Program-made: the position numbers and the translations under genes
Source of the DNA: Sphingobium scionense
Lineage (GTDB): Bacteria; Pseudomonadota; Alphaproteobacteria; Sphingomonadales; Sphingomonadaceae
Reading direction: 5' to 3'
Assembly (NCBI RefSeq): GCF_014197035.1
Contig: NZ_JACIEU010000001.1
Coordinates: 186,001-250,000, forward strand
DNA length: 64,000 bases
Notes under the pieces: model-generated
The model's database searches: none
The model's input: the letters and a program-made list of their open reading frames with translations, nothing else
What the model was told of the DNA's origin: nothing
Part shown: positions 32,792 through 40,299 of the stretch, piece by piece
How the letters are laid out: every line of letters starts with the position of its first letter
Position numbering within the stretch: position 1 is the stretch's first letter

Positions 32792-34035
32792 TCGACCTTA
32801 CCCCCTATCTGCGGCGCGGCGACCGCATCGTCTTTGGCCAGGCCTGCGGCGAGCCGGTCAGTCTGGTCAGCGCGCTGATCGAGCAGGGGGGGCAGGTCGG
32901 CGACCTGTCCGCCTTCATCGCCACCAGCTTCTCAGGCTTGTTTACCCTCGAAAGCGCGGACAGTTTCCGCCTCTCCTCCATGGGCGCGATCGGTGCGCTG
33001 CGGTCGATGACCAAGGCTGGCAAGCTGCAGGTCATCCCGGTCCATGTCAGCCAGGTCGCGCCAATGATCGCGGCCGGCATCATCGGCTGCGACGTGGCGA
33101 TGATTCAGCTCAGCCCGGCCGACGCCGACGGCAACCATAGCTGCGGCCTGATCGGCGACTATGTCCGCGCCGCCGTGGACAAGGCGCGGGTGGTGATTGC
33201 GGAGATCAACGAAGCCGTGCCCTATGTGCCGGGCGAACTGATCCCGGCATCCGCGATCGACGTCGCCATCCCCGTGTCGCGCCCGCCGGTAGAGGTCGCG
33301 CCCGCGAAGATCGCCGCCACCGACGAGGCGATCGCCCGCCACTGCGCCGCCTATATCGGCGACGGGTCGGTGATCCAGACCGGCGTCGGCGCGGTGCCCG
33401 ACGCGATATTGCGGCTGCTGGGCGACCGGCGCGACCTGGGCGTCCATTCGGGGATGCTGGGCGATGGGCTGGTCGAACTGGCGGAGGCCGGCGTGCTGAC
33501 CAATGCGCGCAAGGAAATCGACACCGGCGTCTCGATCAACGGCGCGCTGATCGGCACCCGCCGCCTCTATGACTGGGCGCATAACAACCCGGCCATCCGT
33601 ATGTGCGCGACCAGCTACACCCATGACGCCGCAGTCCTCGGGCGGCTCTCGCGCCTCGTCACCATCAACAGCGCGCTGGAGGTGGACCTGACCGGCCAGG
33701 TCAATGCCGAACAGTCGGGCGCGGCTTATCTGGGCGGCACCGGTGGCCAGGTCGATTTCGTCCGCGCCGGCGCCCGCTCGCCCGGCGGCTGCTCGATCAT
33801 CGCGCTCTCCGCCTCGGCCAAGGGCGGCAGTTTGAGCAAGATCGTGCCGACCCTGTCCGGTCCGGTCACCACCGCACGCAGCGATGTCGACATCATCGTC
33901 ACCGAATATGGTGCGGCGGAACTGAAAGGGCAGACACTCGCCGAACGCACCCGCCGCCTGATCGCCATCGCCGACCCGGCCTTCCGCGAGGAACTGGAGC
34001 GGGCGGCCCATATCATCCAGCAGAGGGGGTATTGA
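32788..34035 (+). CDS. acetyl-CoA hydrolase/transferase family (family I CoA transferase)
   Basis: 415 residues, normal for the 4-hydroxybutyrate/acetate CoA-transferase group. Recognisable pieces are VFGQACGEPVSLVSALIE, VIAEINEAVPYVPGELI, YIGDGSVIQTGVGAVPDAIL, HSGMLGDGLVELAEAG, a GGTGGQVDFVRAGARSPGG segment and IVTEYGAAELKG. These enzymes move CoA through a Glu thioester. The start is GTG at 32788, overlapping the CitE stop. It is followed in TGATG coupling by the enoyl-CoA hydratase. Probable role: recover CoA from, or pass CoA to, a pathway acid. Confidence 0.88.
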   Translation: MIDLTPYLRRGDRIVFGQACGEPVSLVSALIEQGGQVGDLSAFIATSFSGLFTLESADSFRLSSMGAIGALRSMTKAGKLQVIPVHVSQVAPMIAAGIIGCDVAMIQLSPADADGNHSCGLIGDYVRAAVDKARVVIAEINEAVPYVPGELIPASAIDVAIPVSRPPVEVAPAKIAATDEAIARHCAAYIGDGSVIQTGVGAVPDAILRLLGDRRDLGVHSGMLGDGLVELAEAGVLTNARKEIDTGVSINGALIGTRRLYDWAHNNPAIRMCATSYTHDAAVLGRLSRLVTINSALEVDLTGQVNAEQSGAAYLGGTGGQVDFVRAGARSPGGCSIIALSASAKGGSLSKIVPTLSGPVTTARSDVDIIVTEYGAAELKGQTLAERTRRLIAIADPAFREELERAAHIIQQRGY

Positions 34036-34814
34036 TGCCCGAAGCTTCAACCGACGCAGTCCTGTTCGATGCGCGGCCCGATGGCATCGCCATCCTCACC
34101 ATCAACCGCCCCGACCAGCGCAATGCCCTGGGCCGCGACGTGCGCGAGGGGCTGCGCGCCGCCTGGCAACGGTTCGAGCATGATCCGGCCCTGCGCGTCG
34201 CCATCCTGACCGGCGCGGGGGAGAAGGCCTTTTGCGCGGGCGGCGACCTAAAGGAGATGGTCGACACCGGCATGACCGTGCCGCCCCGCGCCATGTTCCC
34301 GTTGCCCTATGACAATATCGAACTCAGCAAGCCGACGATCGCGGCGGTGAATGGTGTGGCCTTTGCCGGTGGCTGGATGATCGCCCAGGCCTGCGACCTG
34401 TGCGTCGCCAGCACGGCGGCGCGCTTCGCCATTACCGAGGTGAAGGTCGGGCGCAGCTCGCCCTGGGCCGCGCCGCTCATTCACATGATCCCGCAACGGA
34501 TCATGATGGAGATCATCCTCACCGGCAAACCGATCACCGCCCAGCGCGCTTATGAGATCGGCCTGGTCAATCGCCTGGCCGAGCCGGATGCGCTGATGCA
34601 GGTGGCGCTCGATCTGGCGGCGGAGATTTTGGAGGGCGCCCCCTTGTCGGTGAAGGCCGGGCGCGACACGGTGATGCTGGCGACCGAGATGGGCCGTGCC
34701 GCCGCGTTGCAGGCCGCCCGCGCCGCCTCCGAACATACCTACAACAGCGAGGACGCGCAGGAAGGACCGCGCGCCTTTGCCGAAAAACGCAAACCACAAT
34801 GGTCCGGGCGCTGA
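34035..34814 (+). CDS. enoyl-CoA hydratase/isomerase (crotonase) family
   Basis: 259 residues with the crotonase fold: ILTINRPDQRNALGRDV, FCAGGDLKEMVDTG (oxyanion hole), AVNGVAFAGGWMIAQACDL and ARFAITEVKVGRSSPW. Of the two catalytic glutamates of classic hydratases, the first is replaced by Met115 (GGWMIA where GGGCEL is expected), and the second is kept as Glu135. This pattern suggests an isomerase, hydrolase or retro-aldol type rather than plain hydration. Its ATG overlaps the upstream stop (TGATG), with AGAGGGGG before it. Confidence 0.87.
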   Translation: MPEASTDAVLFDARPDGIAILTINRPDQRNALGRDVREGLRAAWQRFEHDPALRVAILTGAGEKAFCAGGDLKEMVDTGMTVPPRAMFPLPYDNIELSKPTIAAVNGVAFAGGWMIAQACDLCVASTAARFAITEVKVGRSSPWAAPLIHMIPQRIMMEIILTGKPITAQRAYEIGLVNRLAEPDALMQVALDLAAEILEGAPLSVKAGRDTVMLATEMGRAAALQAARAASEHTYNSEDAQEGPRAFAEKRKPQWSGR

Positions 34815-34888
34815 GCCCGACTGTCTGAAATCGTCAAGTCCGGGTGACGCGGGCATGGCAAAAGGGTGAAATGGAGAAGGAATAGGCC

Positions 34889-36250
34889 ATGAACGAGATC
34901 AGCAGCATCGGCACGCCCGGCGAGGATCTGATCGAGCCGGTCATCGTCCCGGTCGAAGCCTATGTTTCGAAGGACTATGCCCGCGCCGAGCAGGAGCGGC
35001 TGTGGCGCAAGGTCTGGCTGCAGGCGGCCCGGCTGGAGGATATTCCCGAGGTTGGCGATTTCGTCACCTATGACATTCTTGAAGATTCGGTCATCATCAT
35101 GCGCACCGGCCCGGATGAGCTGAGCGCCTATCATAATGTCTGTCCGCATCGCGGCCGCCGCCTGATCGATACCCCGGCGGGCCAGCGCAACGCGCGCGGC
35201 AACCGCAAGTCGATCATCTGCGGCTTCCATGGCTGGACCTTCGATCGCCAGGGCCAATGCACCTTCGCCAACCATGCCGACGACTGGCAGGGCAAGCTGA
35301 CGGCGCAGCGCACCGCGCTGGGCAAGGTCAGCGTCGACATATGGGGTGGATGGGCGTGGATCAACCTCGATCCCGATTGCGGCCCGCTCGCCGATTATCT
35401 GGGCGTCGTGCCCGACATGCTCGATCCCTTCGGCCTTCAGAATATGCGCTATCGCTGGCGCAAATGGATCATCTTCGACTGCAACTGGAAGGTCGCGATG
35501 GAGGCGTTCAGCGAGACCTATCATGTCCAGACCACCCATCCCGAATTCAACGCCTTCGGCGAATTTCGCGGCTGGGCGCGCAAACATGGGCTGCACACCA
35601 ATATCGGCTATGAAGCGCCCAAGAATATGGACGAGAACCAGGCCAAGCTGCGTATCGGATCGGGCGAAGACCCGCGCCTGTCGACGGCGGAGATGCAGCT
35701 TTTCACCTGGGAAAATGCCAATACCAACACGACCATGACTTTGGTCGCCGCCGCGCAGCGGCTGAAGGACGAACTGCCCGAGGGTACGCCCGCGCCGCAG
35801 GTGCTACAGCATTGGCTCGCCACGGCGCGGGCCGATGACGAGAAGCGCGGCGTCTTCTGGCCGGTGGTGGAACCCGCCCATACCGCCAAGAGCGGCACCG
35901 CCTGGCAGATATTCCCCAATTTCCAGATCGGCCATGCCGTCAACAACATGCTCTGCTATTCCGCCCGCCCCTATGGCGCGGACCCGGACAAGTGCATTTT
36001 CGAGGCGGCGGTCTATGAACTGTTCCCGGCAGCGGAAACGCCTGCCACCGAATGGGAATATACCAGCGCCGAGGAGTGGCCGCCGGTGCTGCAGCAGGAT
36101 TTCACCAATATGCAGGCAGTGCAGCAGGGCATGAAGAATGTCGGCTTCCGCGGCACCCAGCCCAACCCCTATATGGAGCGGGCGGTCGCCAGCCTTCATT
36201 ACAACCTGTCCCGCTACATGGGGACGGGCGCACCAAAGCCGCTGGACTGA
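34889..36250 (+). CDS. Rieske non-haem iron oxygenase, alpha subunit
   Basis: 453 residues. Rieske ligands are C85/H87 (CPHRGR) and C111/H114 (CGFHGW), and the mononuclear iron histidines are H212 and H217 (NWKVAMEAFSETYHVQTTHP). It is related to, but clearly different from, the oxygenase at 27901. Again no beta subunit is nearby. It follows the enoyl-CoA hydratase by 74 bases with GAAGGAA before ATG, so it may be the last gene of the plus-strand operon. Substrate unknown. Confidence 0.92.
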   Translation: MNEISSIGTPGEDLIEPVIVPVEAYVSKDYARAEQERLWRKVWLQAARLEDIPEVGDFVTYDILEDSVIIMRTGPDELSAYHNVCPHRGRRLIDTPAGQRNARGNRKSIICGFHGWTFDRQGQCTFANHADDWQGKLTAQRTALGKVSVDIWGGWAWINLDPDCGPLADYLGVVPDMLDPFGLQNMRYRWRKWIIFDCNWKVAMEAFSETYHVQTTHPEFNAFGEFRGWARKHGLHTNIGYEAPKNMDENQAKLRIGSGEDPRLSTAEMQLFTWENANTNTTMTLVAAAQRLKDELPEGTPAPQVLQHWLATARADDEKRGVFWPVVEPAHTAKSGTAWQIFPNFQIGHAVNNMLCYSARPYGADPDKCIFEAAVYELFPAAETPATEWEYTSAEEWPPVLQQDFTNMQAVQQGMKNVGFRGTQPNPYMERAVASLHYNLSRYMGTGAPKPLD

Positions 36251-36588
36251 CTCATCGTCACGGACGGCGGCGGGACTATCCGTCCTGCCGCCTGTCCTAT
36301 TTGGATTTTCTCTGATCTATCCTGCGGGATGGATCACTTTTTGCGCCCTGCCCAGCCCGCCAGCCCCCGCACGGGGCATGGCGGACAGTGACCCGATCGT
36401 CGCTTCACAGGCGCGTCGGCGTAAGCCGATCGACGCATCACCGTGATGCAGCTCTGACCCAGGCGACGCGCGTCCGTCGCCTCACCGGCGCATATCACGG
36501 GCGTTTGCGGTGCATTTGGCCCGAATCACGCGACGACACTGTGAACTTCGGCACTGTCGCGTCACTGTGCCCCGGCAATGACCGTCCT
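36251..36588. other. convergent intergenic region with hairpins
   Basis: 338 bases between two converging genes and without a gene. A GC hairpin, GGCGGC / GCCGCC (36266-36292, extended by GGGA/TCCT), lies 16 bases after the oxygenase stop and may terminate it, though there is no T-run. A perfect 15-base palindrome, GCATCAC-C-GTGATGC, lies at 36435-36449. CACTGT recurs three times near 36535-36565. Nothing else is recognisable. Confidence 0.45.
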
Positions 36589-37272
36589 TCAGGCGTCGGC
36601 CCAGCGGCGCAGCAGATTATGATAGACGCCGGTCAGGCGGATCACCTGGGCATCGTCATGGCCGCGATCGAGCGCCAGTTGCTGGATCGAACTGTCGAGA
36701 TCGAACAGCATCTGGCGCGCGGCATCGTCGCGGATCATCGACTGCATCCAGAAGAAGCTGGCGACGCGCCGGCCCTGCGTCACCGGTTCGACCCGATGCA
36801 GCGAGGAGGAGGGATAGAGCACCGCCTGCCCCGCCGGCAGCTTCACCTGCTGCACGCCGAAATGGGTCTCGATCGTCAGCTCGCCGCCCTCATAGCTTTC
36901 CGGCTCTTCCAGAAAGACGGTGATCGACAGGTCGGATCGGACACGAAAGCCGGTGCCGGCCTGGATGCGCACAGCATTGTCGACATGGGTGCCGAACGCC
37001 TGCCCGCCGGCATAGCTGTTGAACAGGGGCGGAAAGATCTTGAGCGGCAGCGCGGCAGCGATGAACAGAGGCGACCGGCCAAGCGCATCGAGGATCATCT
37101 GCCCGGCCTGGCGCGCTTCCGGCGCGGTTTCGGGCAATTGCAGGTTGCGCTTGGCCAGCGCCGACTGATGGCCGGAGGTAACATTTCCATCGACCCATTG
37201 CGCCGCATCAATGAGCGCGCGGATATGCGCGACACCGGCGGCGTCGAGCAGGTCGGGGACGACGATCAACAT
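36589..37272 (-). CDS. piuC: PiuC-type Fe(II)/2-oxoglutarate dioxygenase (PKHD hydroxylase)
   Basis: 227 residues, the standard PiuC/YbiX length. The iron triad is visible: H96 and D98 in GTHVDN, and H159 in [10 protein letters not shown], with R169 for 2-oxoglutarate. PiuC genes accompany TonB-dependent siderophore receptors and are iron-regulated in many bacteria; the physiological substrate is unsettled. AGGAGAA precedes ATG. It lies 72 bases downstream of tonB on the same strand, so both are probably expressed from the Fur-controlled promoter at 38162. Confidence 0.92.
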   Translation of the reverse strand: MLIVVPDLLDAAGVAHIRALIDAAQWVDGNVTSGHQSALAKRNLQLPETAPEARQAGQMILDALGRSPLFIAAALPLKIFPPLFNSYAGGQAFGTHVDNAVRIQAGTGFRVRSDLSITVFLEEPESYEGGELTIETHFGVQQVKLPAGQAVLYPSSSLHRVEPVTQGRRVASFFWMQSMIRDDAARQMLFDLDSSIQQLALDRGHDDAQVIRLTGVYHNLLRRWADA

Positions 37273-37344
37273 GCAAAACTTCTCCTGGGCGACCGACGCG
37301 CACGCTGGTCTTGTCCATTGCCGACTATCGGAAAAAAAGCGGGA

Positions 37345-38112
37345 TCAGGCGGCAGCGGCGCGGATCATGAAGGGGATTTCGACCACCCCTTTGACCCGCA
37401 CGGCCTGGCCATCGCGGATGATCGGGCGCCAGCGCCAATGCTTGACCGCGTCGCGCGCGGCATCATCCAGCCGCGCAAAGCCGCTGCTACGGGCAATGCC
37501 GATGCTTTCGACGCCACCATCGGTGCCCACCACCAGCGCCAGCACGACGGTGCCCTGCTCGCGCTTGCGCCGGCTGTCGATCGGATAACGGGGCGGCTTG
37601 CCCGACACCATCTGCGCGCCGATATCGCCGGCCTGCACGACCGAGGGGGCAGCGGCAGCCATGACCGGCGCGGCGGGTGCCGGCGGCGATGGCGGGGCCG
37701 ACACGGCGACCGGCGACGGCACGGGGACCGGATCGGGCGTGGTGGCGATCTGCACCGGCGGCACCGGCGTCTGGACGATCGGCGGCGGCGCCACGACCTG
37801 GGGCTGGGATGGCGGCGGCGGGGGCGCTTCGGCGGCGGGCGGCGGCGGGGGTGGCGACAGATTCACCACCGTCAGCTTCGCCTCTTCGGCTCGGACGACA
37901 TGATTGCGCACCTGGATCAGCGCGCCGATCAGCAGCGCATGCACGACCAATATGGCGGCAATGGCCGGCAGGTTGGGGCCGCGACGGGCGCCATAGCGCT
38001 CGACCGGAACGGCGATGGCGGTAATCCCGGCGACGGGCATCGGACGATCGTCACCGACATCGGCGAAATCGGTCGCATAGACCTCCGCCCTGCCCTGTGC
38101 CGCCTGCAGCAT
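37345..38112 (-). CDS. tonB: TonB energy-transducing protein
   Basis: 255 residues: a cytoplasmic N-terminus, one membrane helix (about 48-68, LPAIAAILVVHALLIGALIQ), a long Pro-rich periplasmic spacer (85-150) and a TonB C-terminal domain (PPRYPIDSRRKREQGTVVLA, then DAARDAVKHWRWRPI). It transmits the proton-motive force of ExbBD to outer-membrane receptors. No exbBD or receptor gene is in the window. GGAGGACGGGCA precedes ATG, and a Fur-like palindrome lies 50 bases upstream. Confidence 0.94.
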   Translation of the reverse strand: MLQAAQGRAEVYATDFADVGDDRPMPVAGITAIAVPVERYGARRGPNLPAIAAILVVHALLIGALIQVRNHVVRAEEAKLTVVNLSPPPPPPAAEAPPPPPSQPQVVAPPPIVQTPVPPVQIATTPDPVPVPSPVAVSAPPSPPAPAAPVMAAAAPSVVQAGDIGAQMVSGKPPRYPIDSRRKREQGTVVLALVVGTDGGVESIGIARSSGFARLDDAARDAVKHWRWRPIIRDGQAVRVKGVVEIPFMIRAAAA

Positions 38113-38161
38113 TGCCCGTCCTCCATCCGTCAGCCCAGGATCGCGATACAGCGGACCCTAA

Positions 38162-38182
38162 TGCGAATCAATTTCATTCGCA
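38162..38182 (-). promoter_or_regulatory. Fur-like box upstream of tonB
   Basis: TGCGAATCAATTTCATTCGCA: perfect 7-base arms (TGCGAAT / ATTCGCA) around seven bases, 50 bases before the tonB start. Alphaproteobacterial Fur boxes have this look, and the tonB-piuC content agrees. It is the cleanest of the three iron-box candidates in the window. Confidence 0.65.
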
Positions 38183-38259
38183 GGCCCCTAGCGCATTTCG
38201 CCCCGGCGCAGAAGTCCGGAAGAAACGCTATAGCAATGCAGGAACGGCAACAGAGACAG

Positions 38260-38550
38260 TCAGGCGTCGGAGGAATCCGCCTGCATCGTCCGGGCAAACA
38301 GCCAGCAGCGCATGGCGCTGGCCAGATTGGGCGGATCGTCGGCCGCTATCCGCGCCACGTCGATCCGGGCGATCAGCGCATTGATCGGCAATTCGGCCTC
38401 GGCAGCGGCATCGCGCAGTGCCTGCCAGAAAATCGGCTCCAGGCTGATTGCGGTCTGGTGCCCGGCAATGGTCACGCTGCGCTTGACCGGTGGGGCAAAG
38501 GGCGACGCCCCGGACGCGGCTGCGCCATCGGAAGCATCGCCCTTGGCCAT
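38260..38550 (-). CDS. ribbon-helix-helix domain protein
   Basis: 96 residues. The second half fits a ribbon-helix-helix (PF13467-like) domain: KRSVTIAGHQTAISLEPIFW, then ALRDAAAEAELPINALIARI. The N-terminal 25 residues are Ala/Gly/Pro-rich. ATG at 38550 overlaps the phaB stop (TGATG), so it is the last gene of that operon. Such proteins bind DNA as dimers or act as small partners; a link to PHB or haem genes is only positional. Confidence 0.8.
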   Translation of the reverse strand: MAKGDASDGAAASGASPFAPPVKRSVTIAGHQTAISLEPIFWQALRDAAAEAELPINALIARIDVARIAADDPPNLASAMRCWLFARTMQADSSDA

Positions 38551-39272
38551 CAATACATGTGTTGGCCGCCGTTGATCGACAGCGTGCTGCCGGTCACGAA
38601 GCCGCCTTCATCGCTGCAGAAGAAGGCGACGCCGCGGGCAATTTCATGCGCCTGACCCAGACGGCCGACCGGAATCTTGGCGACGATCTTCTCCAGCACC
38701 GGTGCCGGCACGGCGGCGACCATGTCGGTGTCGATATAGCCGGGCGCGATCGCGTTGACGGTGATGCCGAACTTCGCGCCTTCCTGCGCCAGCGCCTTGG
38801 TGAAGCCATGGATGCCCGACTTGGCGGCGGCGTAGTTGACCTGGCCATATTGGCCGGCCTGGCCGTTGATCGAACCGATATTGACGAAGCGGCCCCAGCC
38901 GCGCTCGCGCATGCCGCCAAAGGTCGCCTTGGCCATGTTGAAGCAACCGCCAAGGTTGATCCGCATGACCTCGTTCCAGTCGTCGAAGCTCATCTTCGCC
39001 AGCACGCCGTCGCGCGTAATGCCCGCATTGTTGACGACGATGTCGACCGGGCCGAGCGCTTCCGCCACGGCGGCGCAGCCATCCAGGCAAGCCTGATGAT
39101 CGCCGACATCCCATTTGAAGGTCGCGATACCGGTGGCCTCGGTGAAGGCCTTGGCCTTTTCCTCGTTGCCGGCATAGTTGGCGGCAACCGTATATCCCAT
39201 TTCCTTGAGCGCCAGGCTGATGGCTTGCCCGATACCGCGGGTTCCGCCGGTCACGATCGCTACTCTCGACAT
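38550..39272 (-). CDS. phaB: acetoacetyl-CoA reductase (PhaB/PhbB)
   Basis: 240-residue short-chain dehydrogenase. NADPH-binding TGGTRGIGQA is at 8-17, NNAG at 81-84, and the catalytic set is Ser134, Tyr147 and Lys151 (YAAAKSG). The end, GGFVTGSTLSINGGQHMY, is characteristic of acetoacetyl-CoA reductases that make (R)-3-hydroxybutyryl-CoA for polyhydroxybutyrate. GGAGAGGACAGG precedes ATG. It lies 19 bases after hemH. No phaA or phaC is in the window. Confidence 0.95.
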   Translation of the reverse strand: MSRVAIVTGGTRGIGQAISLALKEMGYTVAANYAGNEEKAKAFTEATGIATFKWDVGDHQACLDGCAAVAEALGPVDIVVNNAGITRDGVLAKMSFDDWNEVMRINLGGCFNMAKATFGGMRERGWGRFVNIGSINGQAGQYGQVNYAAAKSGIHGFTKALAQEGAKFGITVNAIAPGYIDTDMVAAVPAPVLEKIVAKIPVGRLGQAHEIARGVAFFCSDEGGFVTGSTLSINGGQHMY

Positions 39273-39291
39273 GCGCCTGTCCTCTCCTGTG

Positions 39292-40299
39292 CTAGACCCT
39301 CTGGTCTACCCATCCTGAAAGCTCGCGGCCAACCAGCCGCTGGTAGAGGGTGATAGCTTCGGGAGATGCGTTTAGACAGGGTAAAAAGGCAAATTTTTCG
39401 CCACCTTCCGCTAAAAAAACTTCTTTCGCGCGAAGACCTATTTCCTCTAGGGTTTCCAGACAATCTGCCGAAAATCCGGGTGTCACGACAGCAATGTTCC
39501 GGACACCTTCTTTCACCAATCTGGTGAGCGTCGCTTCGGTCTCCGGTTCCAGCCATTTGGCCCGTCCAAAGCGCGACTGGAAGCTCATATGAACGGGCAG
39601 TGACAGCGCCTCCTGCAACAAGCGCACCGTCTTCACCGCATGGCAATGATAGGGATCGCCCAGATGCAAGGTACGCTCGGGCATGCCGTGAAAACTGGCC
39701 AGCAGCGCATCGGGCTTGAAGTCCAGTGCCGCCATCTGCTGCGTGATCGATAGCCTGAGCGCCTCGATATAGGCCGGATCGTCATGATAGGGCGGCAAGC
39801 TGCGCACCGCCGGCTGCCACCGCATCTTCGCCATAGCGGCGAAGGCGGCATCGAGCGCCGTCGCCGTCGTCGCGGCGGAATATTGCGGATAGAGCGGGGC
39901 CAGCAGGATACGCTCGCAGCCCTGCGCCTTCATCGCCGCCAACCGACTGGCAATGGAAGGATTGCCGTAGCGCATCGCCCAGTCGACCACGGCATCCTGT
40001 CCCATCGCGCGTTGCAATGCCGCCGCCGTGTCCCGTGTATGGACCGCCAGCGGCGATCCCTCCGTCATCCACACCTGCTGATAGGCATGGGCCGACTTCT
40101 TGGGCCGGGTCGTCAGGATCACGCCATGCAGGATCGGCTGCCAGATCAGCCTGGGAATTTCCACGACGCGCGGATCGGACAGGAATTCGGCGAGATAGCG
40201 GCGGACCGAAGCCGGATCGGGCGCATCGGGCGTGCCCAGATTGATCAGCAGGACACCTACCCTCGGCGTGGCAATGGACGGATGATCAGCCGGCAGCAT
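39292..40299 (-). CDS. hemH: ferrochelatase
   Basis: 335 residues. Recognisable parts are GVLLINLGTPDAPDPASVRR, DWAMRYGNPSI, LLAPLYPQYSAATTATALD, the metal-site His204 in LLASFHGMPERT and Glu282 in PGFSADCLETLEE. The enzyme inserts Fe2+ into protoporphyrin IX, the last step of haem b synthesis. There is no C-terminal Cys cluster, so no [2Fe-2S]. ATG at 40299 overlaps the stop of the molybdopterin hydroxylase gene by one base. The pairing is unusual, as haem genes normally sit elsewhere. Confidence 0.96.
   Translation of the reverse strand: MLPADHPSIATPRVGVLLINLGTPDAPDPASVRRYLAEFLSDPRVVEIPRLIWQPILHGVILTTRPKKSAHAYQQVWMTEGSPLAVHTRDTAAALQRAMGQDAVVDWAMRYGNPSIASRLAAMKAQGCERILLAPLYPQYSAATTATALDAAFAAMAKMRWQPAVRSLPPYHDDPAYIEALRLSITQQMAALDFKPDALLASFHGMPERTLHLGDPYHCHAVKTVRLLQEALSLPVHMSFQSRFGRAKWLEPETEATLTRLVKEGVRNIAVVTPGFSADCLETLEEIGLRAKEVFLAEGGEKFAFLPCLNASPEAITLYQRLVGRELSGWVDQRV

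Noticed and set aside
36388..38655. A 755-residue plus-strand open frame across piuC and tonB
   Set aside because: It covers two recognisable minus-strand genes and their Fur-like box; composition is typical of a shadow frame.
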